A DNA stretch of 64,000 bases from assembly GCA_001683735.1 (NCBI GenBank), contig LUGG01000006.1, positions 992,001 through 1,056,000 of the forward strand. Reading direction: 5' to 3'. The notes beneath the pieces were generated by a model. It searched no databases. It saw nothing but the letters and a program-made list of their open reading frames with translations, and was not told where the DNA came from. Origin of the DNA: Grifola frondosa. Taxonomy: Eukaryota; Basidiomycota; Agaricomycetes; Polyporales; Grifolaceae. Positions 22,440-37,313 of the stretch are shown in pieces. The position numbers were made by a program, and so were the translations under genes. Position 1 is the stretch's first letter. Each line of letters opens with the position of its first letter.

Positions 22440-24120
22440 TCAGTCAATGATGCTGAGCTCCCGGGTCCTCGTCCGTGCAAACTCATCCTTGTATGTGTGC
22501 CAAATTCTGTGTGATGGTATCACGGTGAGACATGCGGGTGACGGGAGGTGGGCGAAACATACCTCATGAGCTCGTCGATGTATTGGTTCTGAATGTTGAC
22601 TATCTCATCCAGCGTTGGCTTCTCGCACTTCCTTACGCGTATCGGATTTCCGACTAGCATAAATGTGATTTCTGTCAAACTCGAGCTACGAACAAGGCAG
22701 CATTATGCTCACCGACTGCAACGATGCGTCGCCGGTATGGCATTAAGCCTAAGTTGTCTGTGATAGCATGGCCATCAGCCTTGTTCACCACACGCAGGAT
22801 TTGTTACGCACAATTTAGCAGGCCACGTCCATGGAATAGGGGTAAAGTGAATCCAAACACATTTTGGAACTTCTTCTGGAGCGTGTATAGTGTGGTGCCT
22901 TTCTCGTTCGCCATCTGATGGTATATCTGCAGGAGACATCATCGGGAAGCGCATATAGAGAGTGCAGGAGTAGACCTTACATCGTTCTCACCAAACGAAA
23001 AGACAGGTACAAGGTCAGCTCTGTAACAAACGCTTGTTACGAGGTGTTTGAGAAATCGACGTAACAGCAACTCACCCATGTTGAATTGCGATCTTGATGA
23101 AGCCAAGCCTTGCCAAGGATATTCACCCGCGTTAGCATCGAACCACGAACGCCACATGTTGGCACTAACTCACCTCCTCCTGAGTGTTAGGTCTGCCGTG
23201 CCAGGACGTGCTCTCAGGCTCTCCGCCGCACCTCCAACGACAATCGTTATAGCTTCCCCAGGACCGCCTTTCAGGATATTCGAGCATGACTGTTTGCTCA
23301 CAGAGCAGATGCCCATCGCAAGGATGATGTCACGGTAGAACGGCATGCGAAAGTTCGACGCGAGCGTCAGGAGATGTGGCTTGATCCCCGGAAACTGGCG
23401 CGAAAAGCCTGTGCCTGCGGGAGTCCGCGCGGTGAGTGGGTTGGATCCGCGCGGTGGGGCGTGGGTCATGAAGGACCTACTCTCGGTAGCGAATGTGCAG
23501 ATGGCACCCCTATGGAGGCATGAGAACCAATATGTGGGATGGCGGATGATTATCTGCACTTACATGCCTATGATGCCTGTGTCGTATGTGGTAGTTAGCA
23601 TATGTTTCGATATCATCATGAAACAACTCACCATGAGGGTGGTATCCAAAGACATACGGTCGATCGGCAGGGAGGTCGCATGTCTGGAGTGGATGTAAGA
23701 TGTGCTCAACATTCACGTTGAAGGTGCGACAACACTGACCTTCAAGAAACTTCGTCCGTCGACATCAGTTATGGAATGGAAGGCTGAAGAGACGCATACA
23801 CTCACGATGCGGGGTAATAATCAGCGAAGTATCCCCAAAATCGCGCTGAACGAAACCATGGGCTTAACCTCCCGCCATTCTCCGGACTTCGGTCAATCTG
23901 CAAAGCCCAAAACATGTAGATTGCTAATATTGGCCATAGCGGAGGGAAAGAACTACATCGAACGCGTCGTGGGTAAGATTGTCGAAGACATCGACAAACC
24001 GTGGAAGACTCACAGGAGGATCAAGAAGACAAAAGTGCACCAAACTATTGTGGTCGACCAAATCGCGACTGCAAGAGTCTGAAGCCTCCGCTTTCTCGGG
24101 ATTTGGGCGGGCACGAAACT
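22440..24120 (-). CDS. DGA1: Diacylglycerol O-acyltransferase, DGAT2 family (Dga1-like)
   Basis: Catalyses the last step of triacylglycerol synthesis, acyl-CoA plus diacylglycerol, at the ER or lipid droplet. N-terminal KRRLQTLAVAIWSTT is followed by a long hydrophobic hairpin (IVWCTFVFLILLSFPPLWP), then RSPENGGRLSPWFR, the catalytic signature RPYVFGYHPHG, FRMPFYRDIILAMGICSVSK, the GGAAE motif in IVVGGAAESLRA, IKIAIQHGADLVPVFSFGEN and PLFHGRG. The end FARTRTRELSIID meets the stop at 22440. About eight introns; the frame is intact where checked. The first exon was not resolved: the frame upstream of VPAQIPRKRR needs a splice, and the start may lie between 24130 and 24320. Confidence 0.88.
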
Positions 24121-24320
24121 GCATATATACGGCTGTGATCAGAGCTGTCCCCTTAATTGACCGAGAAAACAGAAAAGATGGGGATGCTAACTCGATGTTG
24201 GTATGGAGTTTGGCTACAGGTCGTAGCTGTGTGACGGTCAGGCTGCTGAGACGTTCCCGGAGTGAAGTCGAGGACAAGGTCCGAGCGGCAGAAGTGAAAG
24301 CGTTCCGTGCTTCCATGAAT

Positions 24321-25902
24321 CTTGATCAGACCGAACAAGTTTATCGTAGCTCTGACAGATTTACGTAGGTCGTCAGAGTCTGGGCCTACAACTTGAAGTG
24401 GTATAAGGTGCCGTCGCCGAGCAGCGGATGGACAGACTTGGACGTCGATGGGGGAAACGCGGAGGTCGACGTCGGTGCGACGTCGGAGATCAACCCCACC
24501 GGAAGCAAATCCACCAATACGGCGACCGGCAGCGCTGGCACAACGCTGCACAACGTGCGTCGAAGACCTCTCTCAATTCACAAGTATGCTCACAGCATAA
24601 AGCAATAAATGGCTGCGTGCCTCAGCTTCAATTCATTCTCGCATTCGGCCACTTCGGAAAATGTACTCGAACGATTCGGAGACATCATTCGATGCGATTT
24701 TGGTTGGACCCACGACGATATCGCCTGCAAGAATAGTCCATGGCCTGAGTTGTATTCACAGGTGCACACTGAGCATACCCTGACCATCGTGTCAGCATCA
24801 TCTACTTGTTTAGATCGTCCGACGCCTGCGGCCTGAAGCTTGAAGCTTGGAAGGCCAATGTCCGCTCCGATATCCACCGTTTTTTGGACCGTTATATGGG
24901 CTTTAGCAACGGGTTGCAATCTGCTTACTGTAAGTTCAAAAAAAAATTACTCTTCTAAGCACTCTGCAGAGTTCATGGATCCGGCGTTATGATCAAAATG
25001 CATTCGCATACATTCTACTCGGAGCTCAAGCGCATACGCAAACCCATGACAGCCTTCCCTGCTTGTCTAACACCTTTACTTATCTTTCTCTCCGATAACA
25101 GTATCGTTCGATGCAAAAGAGCCTGTTGCCCCACCTCAGTCATGAATCGGAGGTAATCTGACAGACTGTGCGGCCGCATTTGCCATTCAGCAAAGAGGGC
25201 GTCTTCGGTTGCAGTGCGGCACGTCATTTCTCCAAGCCTGATAATAACCAATTTAGGCAAGTCTCAGAAGTCACTCTTGCGACACTCAACTCGGCGTTAT
25301 GATAGTATTCATACCCCATTTACAAAGCCCGACTTTCTGTAAGTTTATCCCGCAGTTGGAGGCCCGAGATGCTGTCATGATAAATTAGATATTGACTCTT
25401 GATACATAATAGAAGTGGCCTAATGTCGATGCGATGAATCAAGTATGCTCTGGATTCTCGACTCAGAAAATTAAATGTCCCGACGCTCGTTGCTTGTACC
25501 CGGCGCAGAATACGAGTGCTATTATCACCTTCGGAAATCAAACATTGACAGAAATAAATGTTAGCCACGAGTGAGCACTCCAATCCATGTCATGTTGGCA
25601 GATCCACTCACAATACATGGAATTGCAAAAGGCAGTGCGGTGGTTGCGTACGAGTACCTTTGATACCATGCAGAATGGCGTTATGACGCTGACGGCGTCA
25701 ACTGATCTATGAAATGTGTCTTGACGTTGCGTTGCCGCACATATCATGGTATAAGCCATCGCACCATGGAGGAGGAATCACCAATTGCGTACGTCTTCTC
25801 TGGCGCTCACTCAGAACTCCTTTAAATACAAGCATCGCGTTCTCTGCTACTCCGCCCAACTGCCCCTTTTCGTGCACTCTTCGCATCAAGATAGTCTTTT
25901 CA
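24321..25902. other. Gene-poor region with possible coding debris
   Basis: About 1.6 kb. At 24830-24935 (+) the frame gives DACGLKLEAWKANVRSDIHR, which reads like real protein but lacks a start, domain match or clear splice partners. At 24380-24560 (+) a Thr/Gly-rich stretch is similarly orphaned. A minus frame at 25015-25260 is unrecognised. The region looks like decayed sequence upstream of the MACPF gene. Confidence 0.35.
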
Positions 25903-27800
25903 ATGTCGACAGATTTTTCGAATTTTGATCCGAGGGATATTCCTGTCAACACGATCCCTTGTCTGACTTCCCTTGGTGCTACCTATAATGTCCTTACAGG
26001 CCTCTATGCAGATGCACGGTCTTGGTAAGCGCGTCATCGTACTCATTAAAACTATTCTATTCATGCATATTTGCAGCAAGCAAGTTGTTCTGGACTGGGG
26101 AAACGGTGGATTACTCATCAAATTATTTTTGTTGCTGCTCATCAATCCTCACTTATTCACAACAGCCACATACCATGACCTTGCCTTCGGCTCCAATGGC
26201 AAGGTATGGGCAATCCCGGATTCCATCAACTTCCAGTCCTATGTGAATACGATCTTCATGTCCAACCACGGAGAATCCACCGAAGACTATACTAAGAGCT
26301 TGTCCAGTCGTACAGAGGTGCGATTACCTCACACCATCACTCATCATAGCTCACTGCTTTGCCCTCAGCTCGGCGCAAGTTATCCGTTCTTTAGCGGTTC
26401 CGTCTCGGTCGACTACAGCTCAGAGGAGACAAGCAATGTCGCCAACTCGTTCACTCGAGTTATGCATAATGTCAATCTGTATACGCTCTCCCTCCCATTG
26501 CCTGACAGGCTGCGAAGCCTTCTGTCCCCATGGTTTCAGAAGGACCTTGACGAAAAGGATCCCGCAGCGCTATTCGATCAATACGGAACACACCTCGTCA
26601 ATTCTCTCACTGCTGGCGGCCGCGCCTCTTTCACTTATGCGACCGACTCTCGCAAGTATTCCTCGTCCGAATCGGTTGAAGTTGCTGCCCAACTCACAGT
26701 CAAGTTCCTTATGGGACAACTCAGTGCGGAGGAGCAGGTCAAGTACAAGGAGACGATCTCAAGTTTCCAAACCTCCAGCAAGCACAAGATCCTAACCCAA
26801 GGCGGTGCTCCTCAATATGGCAACGATAGTTTTCTTTCTCATATCAGTGATTGGGCGCGGTCGGTGGAAGATTACACGGCGTATGTATCTCAAGTTTGGC
26901 TAAACTGCGTTATCCAAGTTGATGTATGTCCTCCTCATTTACTAGATTTGTGGACTTCGGGAGCACTCCCGCCTTTGTCCCTCTTTGGCAGCTCGCCTCT
27001 ACGGCGGGCCGACAAAATGTCCTCAGAGATGCGTATGATCGATATTGTCGAGATTTCGTGCCGGAGATACAGATTAAGGGCCCGTACTTGCATGTTACCC
27101 CGGTGCGATGCTTGGATGCTTCTGGGGTTCTCATAACCTTGGAGGGGAACGGTATTGGATCATTCATCACCTTTCCCCCCGCTGGTGAGTCAAGATATTG
27201 TCCCCACCCGTTTCCTTCTTTGAAGATGATAATCCAGTTGACAACTTGTGCTACGTCTCTCAACCCTGGGGAAGGGAATCGCCCACTACCTATGCCGGAG
27301 CTGCAGTGTCGGAATTAGTTCCAGGCGTGCTGGCTCCGGTAGTCAAGTGGGAGAAAGTGGCCACCTCCGCCTCAATATCGGCAATCTGGAGAGGCTATGG
27401 ACCTAGCGAAGATTATGTTGTTCTAAGCAATGTTTGCGCTGTCGGCTTTAACGACGTCCCTCCTGCCAATTTGGTCAGCTCCATGCGTGCTGTCCATAAG
27501 TGCGCACTTACGGCTGCGACCTACACAAACCAGCGTCAGCTCTATTCCTCCACACCCAGCGGCGCCGTCTGGGAGATTCATGAGGCGAAGGCCGACAAGC
27601 CCATCAACGGCATGACCGTCGCCTCCCCGTGGAAGTTCACGGGATCCGGTGTCAAGCCACTCGAAAGTCCGTTCGTTGTGAATATGGACGAGGTGGTAGT
27701 CGCACCGAAGTTGGCGGTTGCTTTAGGGGAAGGTCCTAAGTTGTTGAGCGCGGATGTGGGGAAGGAGGAGGAGAAGGAGAAGGGAGCCGTAGACGCGTAA
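25903..27800 (+). CDS. MACPF-domain protein with C-terminal Vps62-like region
   Basis: MACPF proteins form ring pores in membranes; fungal members can act with aegerolysins or in defence and fruiting. Start at 25903 (MSTDFSNFDPRDIPVNTIPC). The MACPF core follows, with the signature YGTHLVNSLTAGGRASF at about 26580-26630. A C-terminal block at about 27230-27640 (NLCYVSQPWGRESPTTYAG, YVVLSNVCAVGFNDVP, VHKCALTAATYTN) resembles the Vps62/DUF946 family. The tail is Glu/Lys-rich. No signal peptide, as for most fungal MACPF proteins. About five introns; the frame looks intact. A partial relic of the same family lies at 3.5-4.1 kb. Target membrane and partner are unknown. Confidence 0.85.
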
Positions 27801-28127
27801 TCTCTTATGAAGCTCGTCACTAGTTAGGTCTAATCTTACATGTCGAGAAACTGCGATACAGCTTGAGTCGAGTAGCACAATCTGAACGTTGCGCGTGCAA
27901 GGAATGACAAAGTACTCGAAGGATCCGCGACCGTCAGACACATATTGCCTCGTGGACCGCGGCAAATCACGCATGCACGGACAATGCACTGGGAAAAGAA
28001 ATGAATATGCACAGCAAAAAATTCGTCGCAGACATCGTATTCGTATCCTACACAGCTAGGCAAAACAATCCTCTAATCATTTTGAGCACCGGATACGACA
28101 ACACACCAAATGCACCCTCCCGCAAAC

Positions 28128-31107
<2,980 letters not shown>

Positions 31108-31797
31108 GGTTGTTGTAGAGGGTAAAAGAAAGTATGTGGGGGAAGGGAATGGACAAAGAAGCGGTTTAAGAGAACGAGGTCAAGGACGACGCGCGTCCCT
31201 GTTTGGCTGCGATTACCAAGGGCGTCACCTCCGGACCGTGGGAATATATTTCGGCCTTCCCGACGCTTCCAGCTCCTTCCACCCGGCGCCTTAGACGTGC
31301 TCTTCATCGTTGACCACCACTACCACCACGAGTCGGCACTGAATGATATACTGCTTGTGTCTGGTTTCACAGCTGACCTTCTGCCTGGCTTGTTTGCTCA
31401 AACATTACCTTGAAACGTACTGCGTACTGCGTGTCGTACAGCCGTCAACGCTACTCGTCCTCCGGAGTTCTAAATTTCAACTAAACTCGACCGTTGTCGG
31501 TTTGTCTGGCTGATGGTGGTGGGGGGGGGGAAATATTATACGTACTCAACGTTCAACGCTTCAGCGCACATTCGCGCAATGTCCTGCTATTTTCTTTAGC
31601 TACATATAATACTAACTTGGAAGGTGCAATGGAGAAATCACAGCCCCTCATTAATCATTGTCTTCGTGAAGGATCGCCAGAGCAGTCACACATCGACTTT
31701 AGTAAGATCGAATACATCTACAGAATAAGCTGCAAACTTCCTCAGTAATATTTATGGAGAAGATCGTCGCGACTCACAAGTACAGCTACAGTTCAAA
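31108..31797. other. Intergenic region with CDC48 promoter and a poly-G run
   Basis: About 690 bp between the CDC48 start and the TBCB 3' end. It should hold the CDC48 promoter. A G-run occurs near 31520. Open frames of 80-90 codons here show no family resemblance. Confidence 0.4.
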
Positions 31798-32792
31798 TCA
31801 CATCTCTTCATCATCAAAATTAATCTCTTCTACCGGGTAATCGCCCACTTTCACTCTATCCGGCCTGATGAACACGCCGAAGTTCTGCTGGCATGTAAAA
31901 TACCGCTCCCCTTGAACGCTAGAACCACCGTCAACAATTTGCAGAACGGTCTGTGCAGAGCGCACACTCACGATCCGTCGTTCTTCCCTATGGGTTCATC
32001 ATATTCGATGCCTACCCAGATCCCCGTCTTCGCAAATTTCGTGGGCCCGACAAACCGCACCGTTCCTCGCTTGTGAAACCCTGGCTCGTCCGTCTCCACT
32101 TCGCAACGCGCGCCAACGGAAATGTCAATAGGGACCTGCGGTGCCGTTACTGGTTCTTCCTTGTCCTTTTCCGAGAAACGCCCGATCTTGTGGCGCTGCT
32201 TGTATGCGAGAACGGTGTCTGTAACGAGATTAGGGAAATGCGGTGGGAAGGGAGAAGGGTATTATATTGCGCACCTTGTCGCTGGGCGTATTCCGCCTCA
32301 CTTAGCTCGAACTTCTCTACTTGCGAGGTATCGGTGAGTTGCCCGGTAAATGACGTAGAAGGATTGGTATCTGTGATCTGCCAAACATCGTTCCACACCT
32401 TGCACCACGCTTAAGTCCCACAATTCAGCATACCTTTAAGACTTGCCAGTCTCTGACACCGTAGAAACCCAGTGGCTTGCTATCATCCTCCAGCACACAC
32501 AGAGCCTCCGTGTCGGTCTCCGCATTAAGTACCGCGATGGACTGATTCTGAACAGGAATGCCGGTGATGAGTTCGAGCTTGTTCTGCCCCTCCTGTCAGT
32601 CGCACACCCAACATGGATGAGAATGCAGATCTGGCGCACCTTGAGCTGTTCAACGGTAATATGGAGATCAAAACGTCGTTCTGAGCGCGTGTCTGGAGAG
32701 ACTACGAAGACGGAGACTGCGCTGGACACGGGGTGTTAGCTCGGGCGAAATCTGGATGGACGCGGCACTTGCATTGGTTTCGACATCCTCAT
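31798..32792 (-). CDS. ALF1: Tubulin-folding cofactor B (Alf1-like)
   Basis: Binds alpha-tubulin in the post-chaperonin folding pathway. The N-terminal ubiquitin-like domain reads [20 protein letters not shown] through [20 protein letters not shown]; then [29 protein letters not shown], and the CAP-Gly domain [60 protein letters not shown]. The C-terminus ends [10 protein letters not shown], the acidic tail with terminal E-E-M typical of this family. The start at 32792 (or the Met at 32786) is followed directly by a GC-AG intron (32722-32772). The frame is intact. Confidence 0.92.
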
Positions 32793-33246
32793 GATTTCTT
32801 GGCTAATTGACTTACAGTTGGGCTAGGTTGTCGGTAAGGGAAATGGTAGAAGACTATGATAGATGGACGTTCGATCTCGATGTCAAGCGGGTATAAGCTT
32901 ATAAGAGTTCACTCGGCAGCTCTCAGAGAGTCAGACTGTAGACAGCCAACTATTGAACTAAGTATCCCGCCAATCCGAATTCACGTGATCGTAACGAGCA
33001 TCGCGTTCAACACGCGCGTCGGTGCGTAACCGCTTTTGGGGCGCACGATACGTACTTTGGATGCATTTGAAATTGAGGCAAACATTAGAAACTTCTAGAT
33101 TGACCGTGCCCATTGAAAAACGATAGCACAATTTTCAAAGCCTGTTGGGAGGAGGCGACGACCAATGCAACATGCAGTCATATTATTTCACATTCTTTAC
33201 CGCTACAAGACAACATAAGCGACAGTCATAGTGCGCCAGCTAATAA
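32793..33246. other. Intergenic spacer
   Basis: A 450-bp spacer between TBCB (its promoter side) and the lipase 3' end. No gene recognised. Confidence 0.4.
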
Positions 33247-34501
33247 TTAACATGATCCCATCTCCACTCCGCCGTACGGTCCGTCATGATCAGACTCGTT
33301 GCCGCTGAAGATGGAAGGGACATCGCCCACGATGCACTCCGTGCTTGCGTTGTCCTGGCCTTCAAGTGATGGTCAGTGCTTGTCTCATATGCACTCCGAG
33401 ATGTAGCATACCTGGACAAGCCAACCAACTGCCGGAGTCTACTATGTGCACCTCACCAGAGGGGTGGTGATATCCGAGGAACATTCCTGGGAGAGTTGGC
33501 ACGAAGTCTTCTTGATTATTGATATGTGTCACGGAGATGGGCTGCGCATCGAGATAGTTTGCCCACGACTGATCCCCAACCTAAGTTGAGGCAAGAACGA
33601 TAAAGTGTCAGTTGAGATCGCTTGAGCGTTTTCAAAAGGAGCGAACCCGAGGAAGGCCATAGCCAATGAAAGTAACTACTAGCTCGGGTATGTGAAGTGG
33701 AAGATAGGCTGCGTCCAAAAGCGCGATGGCAGCGCCTGTACACGGTGATAAGTCATCAATACCGGGAACGTACTAGACGATCCGCCATGCACGGACGTAC
33801 CTAACGAGTGACCGGTCAGAGTGACGCTCTTGGTACCATACTTGGATATCGCAGATGATACAGCACCCAAGATGCTAGTCGCCGTCCTAGAGACGCTCAC
33901 TCAGGCGATGTGGCAGAGGATCAGAAGTCTACATACTTTGCTTGCTCTTGAGCAAAGCCGCTGTGGACCTCGATTGACGAATCGAGACCGGGAAACAGCG
34001 TGGCGTCTGGCTTCTCCAGGGTTAAGTCTCCATCTGTAAGAAGAGGGAGACTGCATAAATATGAGAATTGATTTATTGCACGACAATTTTGAACGACTGA
34101 CATGTCTTGAGGGTTCGTTCCTTGATGAGACACGATGATCGTGTTCAACGTTGGGTCGAAACCAACAAACCCTGATATACACAGATGAGCAAGCCTCCAG
34201 GAGGCGTGAGCAGCATTGTACAAGACGCACAAAACTGTACAGAACTGCCATCACCTCCAGAAGCTACGGGCTGGAAAGACGGGTTAGCTTGACAGATAGC
34301 ACCGCAGTCCCACGCCAGAGTTGCGTTCGCCGCGCAATACCCTGCGCTGGCATAGTATGAGTAAGGCTTAAGGGCAGCGACCTGGGAGGGTGACAACGCC
34401 GTAATCGACTGTCTCCGTCTAAACTCCGCGGGAGGTGGCACGGCCCGCACAACAGAGAGGGTGATGAGGAGAATGGTATACAGCCTAAAGGGTGACAACA
34501 T
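33247..34501 (-). CDS. Secreted class 3 lipase
   Basis: Extracellular triacylglycerol lipase or esterase. The start at 34501 gives a clear signal peptide (MLSPFRLYTILLITLSVVRA). The body contains WFVGFDPTLNTIIVSHQGTN, LDSSIEVHSGFAQEQAK, the nucleophile elbow VTLTGHSLG (GHSLG Ser), then VVTFIGYGLPRVGDQSW, NQEDFVPTLPGM with the probable catalytic Asp and GYHHPSGEVHI with the probable catalytic His. It ends GGVEMGSC at the stop, 33247. About five introns; junctions such as QF/WFVGF and QDI/LPLL restore the family sequence cleanly. The frame is intact. The length of about 300 residues is normal for the Rhizomucor-type class 3 family. Confidence 0.9.
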
Positions 34502-37313
34502 GACCAGTTCTCAGGGAAGGCAGAAGCGATGAGTGAGTCGGCATGTGGAAGAAGGTGTTGTGAGCCTTTATATAAGAAGCGAAGGCGTGTGGGGTCCACA
34601 ACAGGGCATATTCCTGAGAATATCAAGATGGAAGAAGGCTGCCAGCTGTCCGAAAGAGTCCATCTGGGGGTTCCGTTTGTTCAGCATGTTTTGTTTTGTC
34701 GCCGAGCGACTCCATCACTGCCACCCGATCATCCATGATCGACTACTCGATCTCAGTCACCCAAGCTCACCTCCACCGGAAGTTACTCAAACTCGTCATA
34801 AAGCGTTTGCGAGAACTATATGCTTCGCCACCGGCTCCTGGCCTCCATAGAGATTCAATGGCGGGTGGGGAAGTTCTATGCTCGAGATAGGCGCCATCGT
34901 GTCTGAAAGTTTGATCTAAAATGAGTTTGTTCTCCGAAACCTGCTGCATCCACATGGCGACTCGACCCGGAACATGAGAATGATCCCCTCTCGGATGGCC
35001 AGATATGCAAGCGTGTCCTTTTTTTTTGCATGGCAGCGAAGCCGCATGCATATAGAACCGTGGTCATATCAGGTATTCCGCAGCAGTCCAGACGATCATG
35101 TTTGACAACCGTATCCACTTCCACACGTATCGGTGAACATTATTCGACCAGCCCTTGCGGTTGACCGCGTGGGAGGCTGAAGGACACTCAGCTGACGTTG
35201 ATAGAAGACAAAAGTAACATTTAAGAGCTTGCCTTGATACAAAACAAAGTGGGCCAGATAAACTCGCATCACGACCGAATGAGCTCATTGTAAAGAGTCC
35301 TGATTGATTCATGCCATTCTTACGTTGTGTCATGTATGTTACAGGCAGGTTTGCTGATAGCACGTGAGTGGTTTCGGGGTTATGCGGTAAAGCTCAGACC
35401 GCAACGGATCGGAGGACGCAATTACGGATTGGAAGACTTATCTATAACCCGTCGCGAAAATGGTAGTCCAGGGCATTATCATGCGAAATCTGGTCAACGA
35501 AAAGCTATGTGAAATATCATTATCATTCCAACATCATGGATGGATCAATGTTGTAGTAATCACTCACTGCTTTTGAGATATTTCTCATGGACATCATTGA
35601 CACAAGAATATCACGTTGACCGGAAGATGATCATTTCGAGCTGTGAGACGATGCAAAGCTACGTATCAGCCAAGGTTGAACTAGGGTCGTACGGTCCAGC
35701 TGAGTAAACACACACCCTATGACCACTGCACGTATTTTTGGACAATACATTTGAGAGCAGCAAATTTTATTCCTTGATCGCGTTCCGTATAGACGCGCGC
35801 GCAGCGGCTGCTCCCAACAGTCCAGTAGCTACTAGCACGATCAAGTTCATGACACCATTATCCTGAGCTTGCCTCGACTGTCTGGCTATCCCGAGACAAT
35901 CTGGCTGGACTGCTGCGTCTATCGCTCTGTACAAAGAGAGCTTTCGAGCTAGCAGTGTGTAGGGCCTTTCTACCGCGCTCGAGATGGCTCAAGGCTGGTC
36001 CTTCATCTGGATCTCAGCAAGGCCATTCTGCGGGCCGGAAGGGCGCTGTGAATTGTCCGTGTCAAGAAAGCCCTCAGTTCCAATGACACAACACCGGGAG
36101 AAACGGCCACCAGATTGTGGAATACTTCGACCGGCACCATATACAGTCTATCATTTCCGTAACATTCTCCTCCGACAACATCCGGATCGTCTCATACTCC
36201 TGCAGTCACATAGTTAGATGGTAGAGTGTTGTGAACGGTTTCACTGTTCACCTGTGCAGACACACAAGCGATGTCTTTGTGGTGGCAATCTCATACAACG
36301 GCAGCCACATCGTCCCCAGAGCTGAAGATCAGACTGTCCGCCTCTGTTGGGAGTCTGGGACTTAACTTTGTGCGCTGGGAGACGTACACACTCGATAGTA
36401 CGGTCTGTCGCAGTTTCCACGAGATGACTTCTTAATCACTTTGTCCTCGAAGGATGCCATTTTGGGAAGCGGGTTCCGATGAATGCACCCACCGAACAGG
36501 TTCCATTCCTATGCGGACTTTAGAAGAAGGTAGATTCTGTGTCATCCAAGTTGGGGACAGCGTAGGTTGTGATGGGTTCTTCCAGCATGATAGGCAGGGA
36601 AAACATTCGCTGGCGAGATTGTAACCTTGCACGTCTTCGATGACACAGCCATGCTTGATTTTTCTGCACTGGTATTGATACTTCGAATTGAACATCATTG
36701 ATGCATCAACTATCTGCATAGTCTGTGCGACATCATATTAGATTGAATGTTCATTTATGTGGTATCCTATCTGTCGAATCCCAGGCGAGACTCGGCGTCC
36801 TGCAGTCTAGTCAAAAATTGGCAGTACCAATGGGTGAATCTTCGGCCTTGCGAAGCCATGAAGACCGGATTGCATCGAGTATCGAATATAGGCGAACATC
36901 CAGACTGAGAGGACGAAACCGAGCTTGCCATCTGGATGGAATTCAGTCTACCAGAACTGAGAAATATTACGGGATGTTTGAGCTGGAAAGGTCACTTGAC
37001 CTAACTTGACCGTGTCCCGTGCTGTCCCGTCAGACGCGTCGCGCATTCGGTCCGTCGCTCAATTCAACCACATCCGAGTCATGGGTTCATTCCCCGCAAT
37101 CTCCATCGCATATTCCTCTTCACCGTATGGGTGTCCACGGGGTGCCTAGCACCGTGATACGTACACTTCGCTTCGCTGTCAAGTTCTCTGCGGGCTGACG
37201 CGCACTAGGCTGACAAGAGGAATCCACCGCTTGGAGATCTATAAATGAGGCGGCGGCGAGCGTATGTCTATCACTTCGGTTGTGTTCGACGTTGCACGAT
37301 ACAGAGTACTGAT
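34502..37313. other. 2.8-kb gene-poor region
   Basis: The longest stretch with no recognised gene. Open frames up to 118 codons occur on both strands without domain matches. A minus frame at 36432-36719 (KYQYQCRKIKHGCVIEDVQG) and nearby frames read partly like protein but are broken by stops every few tens of codons, which suggests decayed coding sequence. The ends should hold the promoters of the divergent lipase and glucanase genes. No terminal repeats were spotted. Confidence 0.4.

Noticed and set aside
31505..31530. G-run as a regulatory quadruplex
   Set aside because: A single uninterrupted G tract without spaced partner runs; no support for a folded element.
36200..36720. Possible secreted enzyme gene on the minus strand
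   Set aside because: Frames are interrupted by several stops, and no motif of peroxidases, oxidases or esterases could be confirmed.
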